A stretch of DNA of 64,000 bases from UBA5796 sp040752455. Its GTDB lineage: Bacteria > Chloroflexota > Anaerolineae > Anaerolineales > Villigracilaceae. This document shows positions 46,522-54,258 of the stretch, piece after piece (the first letter of the stretch is position 1; the number at the start of each line of letters is the position of its first letter). Both the position numbers and the translations under genes were made by a program. The notes beneath the pieces were generated by a model. The model had not been told where the DNA came from. It did not search any database and worked only from the letters and a program-made list of their open reading frames with translations. The stretch is taken from assembly GCA_049324115.1 (NCBI GenBank), contig JBMOMN010000010.1, forward strand, positions 76,041 through 140,040, given 5' to 3'.

Positions 46522-49059
46522 TCACAACAAACTCACCGGCCTCACTTCCACCCGCCAGCCGTCCAATCTCTGGTCCCTGACCACCTCCACCGGGTTTAGG
46601 CCGCGTAACACAATTTGCCAGCGGTATATGCCGCCAACCTTCTCGAAGAAGCAGGGCACAGGCCCGATGAGCGTGGTAAGCGGTGAGTGGTAAGTGGTGA
46701 GCAGGTTTTGGAGTCTTGCAGCCATGCGCCGCGCTTCGGATTCGGCCTTCTCCGCCTCCGGGTCGCGGTATTCGAGGCGGAGCAGTCTGGCGAACGGCGG
46801 GTAGCCCAGGCGTCGGCGCTCGGCCAGCTCGTGTTGGTAAAAACCGTCCACGTCGTGCCCGGCGGCGAAGCGGATGGCGTAATGCTCCGGCTGGAAGGTT
46901 TGCAGGATGACCTTGCCGCCCAGCGACGAGCGTCCCGCCCGCCCGGCCACCTGGGTCAGCACCTGGAAAACCCGCTCGGCCGCGAACGGGTCCGGCAGGT
47001 TCAGCCCCACCTCGGCCAGCACGATCCCCACCAGCGTCACCTTCGGCAGGTCCAGGCCCTTGGCCAGCATCTGCGTCCCCACCAGCACGTCGGCCCGCCC
47101 GGCCGCGAAATGACTCAGGATGATCTCGTGGGCGTCCTTCTGGCGGGTGGTCTCCCAGTCCCAGCGCAGGGCGCGGGCCTTCGGGAACATCGCCGTCACC
47201 TCGGCCTCCACCCGCTCGCTGCCCAGCCCAAACTCCCGGATGGCGGTCGAGCCGCAGGCCGGGCACTTCTTCGGCTTCCGGCGGGTGTACCCGCAGCGGT
47301 GACAGGTCAACCGTTCGCCGCCGTCCACGTGGAAGGTCAGCGGCGTCTCGCACTGCGGGCATCTCATCACGTGGCCGCACTCCCGGCAAAAGACGTAGGT
47401 CGCCGTGCCGCGCCGGTTGAGGAACAGGATCGCCTGTTCGCCGCGTTCCAGCGTCCCGGCCAGCGATTCGGCCAGGTCGCGGCTGAAGATGCCCCGGTTG
47501 CCCGATTTGAGTTCCTCGCGCATGTCCACAATGTGGATTGGAGGCAGGTCCAAGCCCTGGGCGGATCCCGTTACGTCAGCGGAAATGCGCTCCGGCAGTT
47601 CCAGCAGGATGCTTTCCCTCACCCCATCCCCTCTCCCAATGGGAGAGGGGCCAGGAGTGAGGGGAACAGCCTGATACCGTTGCTCGATCGTTGGCGTGGC
47701 CGAGCCGAGCAGGCAGACCGCACCGCACAGCCGGGCGTAGACTTTGGCCGCCTCGACCGCGTGATAGAACGGCGGCTCGGACTGGTAATACGACGCGTCG
47801 TGGCATTCGTCGGCCACGATCAGCCCGATATTTGGAAAGGGCGTGAACAGGGCGCTGCGCGGCCCGATGACCAGTTTCAGCAGTCCCGCCCGCGCCCGCC
47901 GCCAGGTGTCGTAGCGTTCCCCCGCCGACAGCTTCGAGTGGACCACGCCCACCTGACCCGGGAAGCGCGCCAGGAAGCGGCGCACCGTCTGCGGGGTGAG
48001 GGCAATCTCCGGGATGAGAATGATCGCCTGTTTCCCGCGCCGGATGGCCTCCTGCGCGGCCCGGATGTAAAGCTCGGTCTTGCCGGAGCCGGTCACGCCT
48101 TTGAGCAAAAGCGGGCGGGTTAGCGAGTCGGCGAAGGCGGATTGGATCACCTTCCAGGCTTCCTGCTGGTACGCCGTCAAGGCCAAATCTCCACTTCGCT
48201 CTACTCCTCTATCCTCTATTCTCTCTGTGGGATCCCGCCAGATTTCGCTCTCGCGCAGGAAGATCAGGTCCATCTCGGCCAAAAGCTGCAAATCGGACAG
48301 GTTGCATCCGCTGGCGGCGTAGACCCACGAGACATTGACCTCATCCAGTTCTTTCATCAAGTAACGCAGGGCCGCGCCCCGGCGGGCGAGGGTCGCTTCA
48401 GTCTTGCCCAAATTTGGCATGGCGGCTTCGGCGATTTCGAGTGAGACTGCCAGTTGGGCCATCTTGACCATCTTGGGCCGCACCGAGGGCGGCGGCAGCA
48501 CCGATTTTTTCGTCAGCAGGCCGCTCTTCACCAGCCACTCGGCGGATTTGCGCCAGTCCACTTTGGCGAAATGCCGGTCAATCTGGCGTCCGCGCAGGGG
48601 GCCGCGTTCCTGCAAGAGTTTGAGCAGGCGGGCTTGGGTTTGGGATAGTTGGTAATTGGTAATTGGTGACTGGTGACTGGTGACTGATAACTGATCACTG
48701 ATCACTGAATACTGGACATCCGCCTGCTGGGAGAGACCCGGCGGGAGCATCAAATCCACGATGGCGGCGAGGGGGTTGAAGGTGGAGTCGGCCAGGGCCT
48801 CGGCCAACGCGATTTGAACGGGAGCCAGCACCGGGTCCGGGTCGAGCACGCCCAGCACGGGTTTGGTATCCGCAACAGACGGGGAATCCACATAGCGCAG
48901 GATTACGCCCTGGACGGTCTGCGTCCCGAACGGCACGGTGACGAGGCAGCCGGGCGCGGCGGTCGGGACCAGTTCATCCGGCAAATGGTAATGAAAAACG
49001 CCCGACACTGCCGGGACGTTGACGGCGATTTCGACGAAAGTGGGGGGCGTCGCACGCAT
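46522..49059 (-). CDS. priA: Primosomal protein N' (replication restart helicase PriA)
   Basis: About 845 residues. 3'-to-5' DNA helicase that reloads the replisome. N-terminal DNA-binding domain (VFHYHLPDELVPTAAPGCLVTVPFG), Walker A GVTGSGKTELYI, DECH box, zinc-binding Cys pairs (CRECGHVMRCPQC, CHRCGYTRRKPKKCPAC) and helicase motifs (GTQMLAKGLDLPKV, QVAGRAGR). ATG 49059 shares its A with the previous stop (TGATG). Four stretches are not PriA-like but repeat-encoded: QYSVISDQLSVTSHQ..., ERIEDRGVERS, LTPGPSPIGRGDGVRE and LTTYHSPLTTL. They lie in linkers or surface loops, so function is probably kept. Confidence 0.95.
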   Translation of the reverse strand: MRATPPTFVEIAVNVPAVSGVFHYHLPDELVPTAAPGCLVTVPFGTQTVQGVILRYVDSPSVADTKPVLGVLDPDPVLAPVQIALAEALADSTFNPLAAIVDLMLPPGLSQQADVQYSVISDQLSVTSHQSPITNYQLSQTQARLLKLLQERGPLRGRQIDRHFAKVDWRKSAEWLVKSGLLTKKSVLPPPSVRPKMVKMAQLAVSLEIAEAAMPNLGKTEATLARRGAALRYLMKELDEVNVSWVYAASGCNLSDLQLLAEMDLIFLRESEIWRDPTERIEDRGVERSGDLALTAYQQEAWKVIQSAFADSLTRPLLLKGVTGSGKTELYIRAAQEAIRRGKQAIILIPEIALTPQTVRRFLARFPGQVGVVHSKLSAGERYDTWRRARAGLLKLVIGPRSALFTPFPNIGLIVADECHDASYYQSEPPFYHAVEAAKVYARLCGAVCLLGSATPTIEQRYQAVPLTPGPSPIGRGDGVRESILLELPERISADVTGSAQGLDLPPIHIVDMREELKSGNRGIFSRDLAESLAGTLERGEQAILFLNRRGTATYVFCRECGHVMRCPQCETPLTFHVDGGERLTCHRCGYTRRKPKKCPACGSTAIREFGLGSERVEAEVTAMFPKARALRWDWETTRQKDAHEIILSHFAAGRADVLVGTQMLAKGLDLPKVTLVGIVLAEVGLNLPDPFAAERVFQVLTQVAGRAGRSSLGGKVILQTFQPEHYAIRFAAGHDVDGFYQHELAERRRLGYPPFARLLRLEYRDPEAEKAESEARRMAARLQNLLTTYHSPLTTLIGPVPCFFEKVGGIYRWQIVLRGLNPVEVVRDQRLDGWRVEVRPVSLL
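46673..46704. repeat. Repeat in the 3' part of priA
   Basis: GGTAAGCGGTGAGTGGTAAG type repeat; encodes LTTYHSPLTTL in frame. Confidence 0.65.
47616..47664. repeat. CCCTCACCCC palindromic repeat in priA
   Basis: CCCCTCTCCCAATGGGAGAG core with CCCTCACCCC/GAGTGAGGGG outer arms; encodes TPGPSPIGRGDGVRE. A very common bacterial repeat. Confidence 0.8.
48191..48231. repeat. CTATCCTCTATTCTCT repeat in priA
   Basis: Encodes TERIEDRGVERS; related to the repeats at 10150 and 39930. Confidence 0.6.
48646..48714. repeat. GGTGACTGGTGACTG / ACTGATCACTGATCAC repeat in priA
   Basis: About 69 bp of short direct and inverted units; encodes the YSVISDQLSVTSHQSP region. A related copy is intergenic at 52000-52028. 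Confidence 0.75.
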
Positions 49060-49904
49060 CAGCAAGTTTTCAACACGGCTGCCGCGCCGTACCCGACGAC
49101 ACGCTCGAAGTCGCCGGTCACATCGCCGGAGGTGGCATGGTGCAGCACTTTGACGGTATCCGCCCCCAGGTCACGCGCCGCCCACAGCACAGCGGCCACC
49201 GCGGCGTGCCCGCAGGCGAACCCCTGGCCGGCGCGTTCGGCCTCGAATATCCCGTCCGGGTCGAAGGCTTCGATCCGGCGCAGCATTTCGGCATCCAGTA
49301 ATTTTGCGGTTTCCTGGTCGTAAAAATGCGACAGGTCGGTGCTGGCGACCAACAAGGCGCTCCTGCCGCGCAGCGTTTGGGCGAGGGCCTGGCCCAGCGC
49401 CCGCAAGACTTCCGGCTCCTGGGCGCGGAGCATGACCGGCAGCAGGCGGAAGTCCCCGGCCAGGGCGCGCTGGAGGAAGGGCAGTTCGATTTCGAGCGAG
49501 TGCTCCGGGTCGTTGGGGATGGGGGCCAGGCCGTAGCCGAGGGCGGAGGCCAGGGCCGCGTCCAGCTCGGCCAGGGCGGGTTTGTCAATCGGGATGTCGC
49601 CGAGGGGGGTGGCATAGGCGTCGTGGCGGGCGGTGAGCAGCGGCGGGCGGTAGGGATGGTGCATCGGGGCGACGACGGCCACCAAGTCGAACGAGCGGCC
49701 GCGCACCGCGTCGAAGGCGTATCCCGCCACCGGGCCGGAGTAGCGATGCCCGGCATGGGGGGCGATCACGGCGACGACTTCGCCGGGCAGTTCGGGCAGT
49801 TCAGCTCGGTCGAGGTAGCGGTCAATTTCGGCGGCCAGGACTTTGGGATCGCCCTCGTACCAGAGTCCGGCAATCGGGGAAGGGCGGATGTCTAGGTGGG
49901 TCAT
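49059..49904 (-). CDS. amrB: AmmeMemoRadiSam system protein B (Memo-like)
   Basis: 281-residue member of the MEMO1/YjjP-independent class III dioxygenase-like family. Metal-ligand-like His in APHAGHRYSGPVAGYA and STDLSHFYDQ, and the central HSLEIELPFLQRAL, match the family. It is usually genetically tied to a radical SAM protein (AmrS) and an AMMECR1 protein, neither of which is in the window. It is translationally coupled to priA (TGATG), although no functional link is known. Reaction unknown in this context. Confidence 0.87.
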   Translation of the reverse strand: MTHLDIRPSPIAGLWYEGDPKVLAAEIDRYLDRAELPELPGEVVAVIAPHAGHRYSGPVAGYAFDAVRGRSFDLVAVVAPMHHPYRPPLLTARHDAYATPLGDIPIDKPALAELDAALASALGYGLAPIPNDPEHSLEIELPFLQRALAGDFRLLPVMLRAQEPEVLRALGQALAQTLRGRSALLVASTDLSHFYDQETAKLLDAEMLRRIEAFDPDGIFEAERAGQGFACGHAAVAAVLWAARDLGADTVKVLHHATSGDVTGDFERVVGYGAAAVLKTC

Positions 49905-49939
49905 TTTCTCATCTCCCTGTCGGATTCATTGTAGCACAG

Positions 49940-49996
49940 AGGGTGCGTCGCACCAGACTTTTGGGCAAATCCCGTTTGGCATGGTGCGACGCCCTC
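49940..49996. repeat. GGTGCGTCGCACC-family inverted repeat
   Basis: AGGGTGCGTCGCACCAGAC and TGGTGCGACGCCCTC arms between the Nudix and Memo genes. Confidence 0.75.
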
Positions 49997-50000
49997 ACGG

Positions 50001-50489
50001 CTAGAAATTCCGCAGCACGTACTCGACCGATTTGAAGGCCAGCGGCGGAAGGGATTGGCGCGGGAACCATTCGACCGCCAGGGCATCGTCGTCGGCGCGG
50101 ATCTGGCCGGAGAGGACTTCGCCGGCATAGTAGACGACGAAGTCAGCGCTGTTGGGGAACTCGCGGTCGGGGACGACATCCAGCAGGCGGGTCACGCGGA
50201 CGCTGAGGCCTGTTTCCTCGAGACATTCGCGTTCCGCGGCCCGGGCCGGGTGCTCGTCGGCGTCCACGAAGCCGCCGGGGACCGACCACAGTCCCTGGCC
50301 GGGGGTGTTGGCGCGTTGGATGAGCAGGACCCGGCCATCCCGTTCGACCAGGACCGCCGCGGCGACCTTGGGATCGGTAAAGTGGACGTATCCGCAGGCC
50401 AGGCAGACGGGGCGGAGGCGGCCGAAGCGGGGTGCGTGAGTCACGGCTGAGCCGCAGAGCGGGCAGTAGGCGATGTCGGTGAGTTTCAT
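50001..50489 (-). CDS. Nudix hydrolase with N-terminal zinc ribbon
   Basis: 162 residues. Zinc ribbon CPLCGSAV...CLACGYVHF, then a Nudix domain with box GGFVDADEHPARAAERECLEETGL (GX5EX7REUXEEXGU). The ribbon plus Nudix layout resembles NADH pyrophosphatases, but the NudC-specific SQPWPFPxS element is not seen, so the substrate is open. ATG 50489 is used; the frame extends upstream only through repeat-derived sequence. Confidence 0.87.
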   Translation of the reverse strand: MKLTDIAYCPLCGSAVTHAPRFGRLRPVCLACGYVHFTDPKVAAAVLVERDGRVLLIQRANTPGQGLWSVPGGFVDADEHPARAAERECLEETGLSVRVTRLLDVVPDREFPNSADFVVYYAGEVLSGQIRADDDALAVEWFPRQSLPPLAFKSVEYVLRNF

Positions 50490-50527
50490 AGAATAAATTA
50501 AATCATAGTTTCGAGAGGAGAGAAGGC

Positions 50528-50588
50528 AACGTGTTGCGTGGAGCGTGGTACGTGGTACGTGGTGCGTGGTACGTGGTGCGTGGTGCGT
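50528..50588. repeat. GTGGTACGTGGTGCGTGG tandem repeat
   Basis: Seven or so degenerate units of about 8-10 bp (GTGGTACGTGG...), intergenic. Related sequence encodes RTTHHATRS in the radical SAM gene at 28097. Confidence 0.7.
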
Positions 50589-50623
50589 AAAAAGTCCCGC
50601 TCGGTGGGGTGAACGGGACTTCA
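50587..50623 (-). terminator. Terminator of the second ECF/anti-sigma operon
   Basis: GAAGTCCCG pairs with CGGGACTTTTT on the minus strand. Confidence 0.8.
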
Positions 50624-50647
50624 ACTGAGTGATGGGAGTTATCGCCT

Positions 50648-51346
50648 TCAACGCCAGCGGCGGTCGGTGAGCCAGCGCAGGAGGAAGGCCAGGGTTGCCA
50701 GGACGACTGCGGCAGCGAGCAGGCCGACCTGCCAGGCAGCGGGAATGGGCGGCGGGGGCGAGGTTTCGGGCAGCGACGGTGCGGGGGTGAGGCCCTGGGT
50801 CCCTTGCGGGGCGAGGTTCTTTGCAGCAGGTTCCTGGGTGCGAGCCGAGTCTTCTGTGGGGGCCGGCTCGGCGGGAGCTGCCATTTCCGGTTCGCCGGTG
50901 GCAGCCGGGGCGGTGTACGGCTCTTCGGTGGCCGCGGGGGCTTCGAGGGCCATCGGGCCTGTGTCGGTAACGTCTCCACCGCCGCCCATGCCATAGAGCG
51001 GCTGGGCAGAACGGGAGGCGCTGAGCGGGACGACGAAATTGGTGGCAAAGGTGAAGACCAGCAGCAGGCTGGCGACGACCGAAGCGAAGCGCAGGGCGGG
51101 GACGAGGCGCGGCAGCGGCGGGCGGACGCGTCGGCTTTCGGCCCTGAGGGTGAAATTGCGCGGGGCGCGCCGTTTGGGGGCGGCGCGCAGGACGGCCCGG
51201 GTGCGGCGTAAATCGTCCATAACGGCGCGCAGGCCGGGGTCCGAGGCGAGGCGGGATTCGAGACGCGCAGCATCGGCCCGGGACAGTTGTCCGTCCAGGT
51301 AGGCCGATAATTTCTCTACGTCACGAAAGGTCATCTTGTTATTCAT
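50648..51346 (-). CDS. Anti-sigma factor with zinc-finger-like N-terminus
   Basis: 232 residues. The N-terminal helical domain (FRDVEKLSAYLDGQLSRADAARLE) resembles anti-sigma ZAS-like domains but lacks the Cys/His ligands. One membrane helix (FASVVASLLLVFTFATNFVV), a long Ala/Pro/Glu-rich periplasmic-type linker, and a C-terminal second helix (QVGLLAAAVVLATLAFLL). ATG 51346 overlaps the sigma gene by ATGA. Released sigma would depend on its degradation; PrsW at 31.1 kb is a conceivable protease. Confidence 0.85.
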   Translation of the reverse strand: MNNKMTFRDVEKLSAYLDGQLSRADAARLESRLASDPGLRAVMDDLRRTRAVLRAAPKRRAPRNFTLRAESRRVRPPLPRLVPALRFASVVASLLLVFTFATNFVVPLSASRSAQPLYGMGGGGDVTDTGPMALEAPAATEEPYTAPAATGEPEMAAPAEPAPTEDSARTQEPAAKNLAPQGTQGLTPAPSLPETSPPPPIPAAWQVGLLAAAVVLATLAFLLRWLTDRRWR

Positions 51347-51966
51347 ACGCGGCTCTCCGCCAAGAGGGGATCGTCTCTGAGACGGAAGGCCGCCGGTAAA
51401 AGTTCCCAGAAGCCTTGCAGGCACTCGCGCATCCGCAGGCGGGCGCGGGCCAGGCGGCTTTTGATCGTGCCGAGCGGGGTTCGGACGACGCGGGCCGCTT
51501 CCTCGTAGTCCATGCCCTGGATGTCAACCAGAATGACCACAGTGCGGAAATCGGTCGGCAGGGCGTTGAGGCAATCCTGGATGGCTTCGTCGAGGTCAAC
51601 CAGTTCGGTCTGTTCTTCAGGGGTGAGGGAGGGGTCGGCCATCCAGCGGGGGGTCTCCATCTCTTCGTCCTCGCTGGTCATGGGTTCGAGCGGGACGGTG
51701 GGGCGGCGTTTGCGGCGGCGGAGTTCGTCGTAGCAGGCGTTGGTGACGGTGCGCAGCAGCCAGGCCCTGAAGGAGCCGCCCCGGAAGGTGCCGATGCTGC
51801 GGAAGGCGGAGATGAAGGCTTCCTGGGTGGCGTCGGCGGCGAGGTCGTCGTCGCCGAGGATGCGGCAGGCGGTGTTGAAGAGCATGTCCTGGTAGGCCAG
51901 GACGAGGCGGTTGAAGGCTTCGAGGTCGCCGCGCTGGGCATCGTGGATGAGGGCGGTTTCGTCCAT
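51343..51966 (-). CDS. ECF-family RNA polymerase sigma factor (RpoE-like)
   Basis: 207 residues. Region 2 (LVLAYQDMLFNTACRILGDDDLAADATQEAFISAF) and region 4 (LPTDFRTVVILVDIQGMDYEEAARVVRTPLGTIKSRLARARLRMREC) are complete. First gene of a pair with the anti-sigma factor. A TACAAT box lies 6 nt before the ATG. Confidence 0.94.
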   Translation of the reverse strand: MDETALIHDAQRGDLEAFNRLVLAYQDMLFNTACRILGDDDLAADATQEAFISAFRSIGTFRGGSFRAWLLRTVTNACYDELRRRKRRPTVPLEPMTSEDEEMETPRWMADPSLTPEEQTELVDLDEAIQDCLNALPTDFRTVVILVDIQGMDYEEAARVVRTPLGTIKSRLARARLRMRECLQGFWELLPAAFRLRDDPLLAESRV

Positions 51967-51972
51967 GCCGCA

Positions 51973-51978
51973 ATTGTA
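51973..51978 (-). promoter_or_regulatory. -10 box of the ECF sigma gene
   Basis: TACAAT on the minus strand, 6 nt before the ATG. Confidence 0.5.
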
Positions 51979-51999
51979 TCAGTTTTCGGGAGAGCAGGT

Positions 52000-52028
52000 G
52001 ATCAGTATTCAGTATCCAGTGTTCAGGA
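52000..52028. repeat. GATCAGTATTCAGTATCCAG repeat
   Basis: Short degenerate direct repeat of the same family as priA 48646-48714. Confidence 0.55.
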
Positions 52029-52083
52029 GGCCGGTAGGCGGATCGGGGTCGTGCTATAATTTTCAAGAACGAGGAGGCGCGAA

Positions 52084-52587
52084 ATGTCAAAGAGAAACCT
52101 GGAAACAATCTATATGCCTTTGCTGGGGCTGGCTGCCATCGTGCTGGTCATGTACGGTATTGACCTTTTAACCGGCATGTTCAAGAAACTCGCCCCGTCA
52201 ACGTTCAGGTCTGTAGCTTACTACTGGTCTCTTCCCTTGTTCACACTTGTTACTGGGCTGCTCCTGCTCTTGCTTTTCTGGAGCGTCATGCATGAGAAGC
52301 CCCGCAGTCAATGGGTTGGGCTGAGTTACCTGGTGATCGGGTTATTCATGGTTACTGCATTCAACCTGCTTATGAGCGTGAACTTGCCATTCCAGTTTAA
52401 AAGGCCCCTCTATCCCATCATCGAGACTGTTATCCCTACCACGTTCCTGTTCAGGGCAGGCGGATTCATTGCGGCGATGGGGTTTTTGTCGCTGGTGCTG
52501 CCGGGAGAGAAATCCTGGTCGGTGAAGGGGGGACGGCGCGGCCCGCAAGCGCCATCCGCACTTGACGAACCTCCGCCCACAGGCTAA
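52084..52587 (+). CDS. Small integral membrane protein of unknown function
   Basis: 167 residues with four membrane helices (MPLLGLAAIVLVMYGIDLL, WSLPLFTLVTGLLLLLLFW, GLSYLVIGLFMVTAFNLLMS, FLFRAGGFIAAMGFLSLVLP) and a Pro/Gly-rich tail. AACGAGGAGG precedes the ATG by 7 nt, and TATAAT at 52055-52060 is a likely -10. No family recognised. Separated by a strong terminator from the next gene. Confidence 0.7.
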   Translation: MSKRNLETIYMPLLGLAAIVLVMYGIDLLTGMFKKLAPSTFRSVAYYWSLPLFTLVTGLLLLLLFWSVMHEKPRSQWVGLSYLVIGLFMVTAFNLLMSVNLPFQFKRPLYPIIETVIPTTFLFRAGGFIAAMGFLSLVLPGEKSWSVKGGRRGPQAPSALDEPPPTG

Positions 52588-52605
52588 AATGTAGGCCGTT
52601 CGAAC

Positions 52606-52634
52606 TGCCGCCTCCGCACGGAGGCGCGTTTTTT
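52606..52634 (+). terminator. Terminator after the 52.1-kb membrane-protein gene
   Basis: GCCGCCTCCG pairs with CGGAGGCGC, followed by six T. Confidence 0.85.
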
Positions 52635-52648
52635 GCCCGGAGAACAAA

Positions 52649-53158
52649 ATGAGCGAAACCGAAGATACCCCCCAGGTGGTCAACCTGACGGACGCCAGCG
52701 CTGAGCTGGTGCAGGCCGAACTGGTGCGAATGCACCAATCGGCGGCGCGGGAGATCAAGGCCGATGAAGTGGAACTGCACATGGCTGCGGCCGCGGCGGT
52801 CTCCGCGACGGAGGTGGTGGCCCACGAGGCGGCCATCGGCGCAGTGGACGCCGGGACGGTCAACGCGGTCAACAGCGGGATCGGCGCGGTGGCGGGGGAG
52901 GTGGTCACGATCAGCGGACTGGCGGGGGCGGTGGCGGGTGAAACCGTCAACCTGGTCAACACCACCTCGGCGGTCACAGCCGGCCGCGAGGTCCGGGGCG
53001 AGCGGGTGGAGTCGCTCCTGCTGCTGGCCCAGCACGTCGAGGGCGAAGTCCACACGGTGGTGGATACGCGCGGCGCGATCCTGATGGGCGCGGTAGCGGG
53101 CGCGTTCGCCGGGCTGGTGCTGCTGGCCGGACACCTGCTCTTCGGGCGCAGGAAATAG
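52649..53158 (+). CDS. Repetitive Ala/Val-rich tail-anchored protein of unknown function
   Basis: 169 residues. After a short N-terminus, residues about 15-130 repeat a short pattern of the type AxEV.A..A..GAV.AGTVN.V, for example VVAHEAAIGAVDAGTVNAVN, GAVAGEVVTISGLAGAVAGE, which suggests a stacked beta-helix like bactofilin-class proteins or a coiled repeat. A C-terminal membrane helix (LMGAVAGAFAGLVLLAGHLL) ends in RRK, so it is tail-anchored with the repeats in the cytoplasm. No family recognised. Immediately before a 22-bp phased repeat array. Confidence 0.68.
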   Translation: MSETEDTPQVVNLTDASAELVQAELVRMHQSAAREIKADEVELHMAAAAAVSATEVVAHEAAIGAVDAGTVNAVNSGIGAVAGEVVTISGLAGAVAGETVNLVNTTSAVTAGREVRGERVESLLLLAQHVEGEVHTVVDTRGAILMGAVAGAFAGLVLLAGHLLFGRRK

Positions 53159-53171
53159 TCAATTCTGGAGT

Positions 53172-53385
53172 GCGGACTTTAGTCCGCAAACGGGCAGACT
53201 TTAGTCCGCAAACAGGCAGACTTTAGTCCGCGAGTGGGCGAACTGAAGCCCGCAAACGGGCAAACTGAAGTCCGCGAGAAGGCAGACTGAAGTCTGCACT
53301 CCTGAGAAAACAGTGTCGGGAGTGGGCGAACTGAAGCCCGCGAGTAGGCGAACTGAAGTCCGCGAATAGGCAGACTGAAGTCTGC
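53172..53385. repeat. Array of 9 short palindromes phased at exactly 22 bp
   Basis: Palindromes of the type GCGGACTTTAGTCCGC or GCAGACTGAAGTCTGC begin at 53172, 53194, 53216, 53238, 53260, 53282, 53326, 53348 and 53370. Every step is 22 bp except one of 44, where the unit at 53304 has decayed. The 6-nt linkers differ. The region 53159-53483 otherwise holds no gene. Confidence 0.9.
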
Positions 53386-53483
53386 ACTCCTGAGAAAACA
53401 GCGTGAATTAACCGGCGGCTGCCGGAAATCTCAATTCAAAAGAGCGAAGGTAACCTTATCCGCAAGGTGAGAGGCGCTCGAGG

Positions 53484-54128
53484 ATGGTAGAAATGGAAAA
53501 AATCGTTCTAAAAGCGGAAAAACGCACGGTGGTGGGCAAGCAGGTGCGCGCCCTGCGCCGGGCCGGGAAGCTGCCGGCCGTGATCTACGGGCATCGCATA
53601 GACCCGCTGGCGATCACGCTGGAGGCCCACGAAAGCAACATGACCCTGAGCCGGGCGGCGTCCACCGCGCTGATCACGATCGCCGTGGGCGGGAAGGAAT
53701 ATCCCTGCCTGGTGCGCGAGAAACAGCGCAACTACATCAAGGGCGGGCTGATCCACGTGGACTTCCAGGCTGTGTCGCTGACCGAGAAGATCAGCGCGAA
53801 CGTGGCGGTCGAACTGGACGGCGAATCCCCGGCGGTGAAGAACTTCGACGCGGTGCTGGTCCAAAGCCTGGCCGAGATCGAGGTCGAGGCCCTGCCGACC
53901 GACCTGCCCGAAAGTTTCGTGGTGGACATCAGCAAGCTGGTCGAAGTGGGCGACCAGATCCTCGTGAAAGACCTGGCGGTCCCCGATAAGGTCGAAATCC
54001 TGACCGACCTCGACGAGGTGGTCGTGGTTGCCACTGCCCCGAAGGTGACGGAAGAAGTCGAAGAAGCCGAAGCCGGGGAAGAACCCGAAGTGATCGAACG
54101 CGGCAAGAAGGAAGAAGAGGAAGAGTAA
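53484..54128 (+). CDS. rplY: Ribosomal protein L25, general stress (Ctc) form
   Basis: 214 residues. The N-terminal 5S-rRNA-binding L25 domain (LKAEKRTVVGKQVRALRRAG, LPAVIYGHRIDPLAITLE, HVDFQAVSLTEKISANV) is followed by the TL5/Ctc C-terminal beta domain (LPTDLPESFVVDISKLVEVGD) and an acidic tail of Glu and Lys (EAEAGEEPEVIERGKKEEEEE, shortened here). The start is ATG 53484 or the ATG three codons later. Monocistronic; terminator at 54147. Confidence 0.95.
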   Translation: MVEMEKIVLKAEKRTVVGKQVRALRRAGKLPAVIYGHRIDPLAITLEAHESNMTLSRAASTALITIAVGGKEYPCLVREKQRNYIKGGLIHVDFQAVSLTEKISANVAVELDGESPAVKNFDAVLVQSLAEIEVEALPTDLPESFVVDISKLVEVGDQILVKDLAVPDKVEILTDLDEVVVVATAPKVTEEVEEAEAGEEPEVIERGKKEEEEE

Positions 54129-54146
54129 GCCTCGCCTGCCAATGCG

Positions 54147-54176
54147 GACGGGACGATCCTGGATCGTCCCGTTTTT
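54147..54176 (+). terminator. Terminator of rplY
   Basis: CGGGACGATCC pairs with GGATCGTCCCG, then six T. Confidence 0.9.
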
Positions 54177-54258
54177 TATTACAGCAGACTTCCGAAATCT
54201 CTTCCCAATCATTGACTCTCCACCAACTGGATGGTGTATAGTAATTGTGGAGGCAGAC

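Noticed and set aside
53172..53385. CRISPR array
   Set aside because: Unit period 22 bp, only 6 nt between palindromic cores, no unique spacers and no cas genes.
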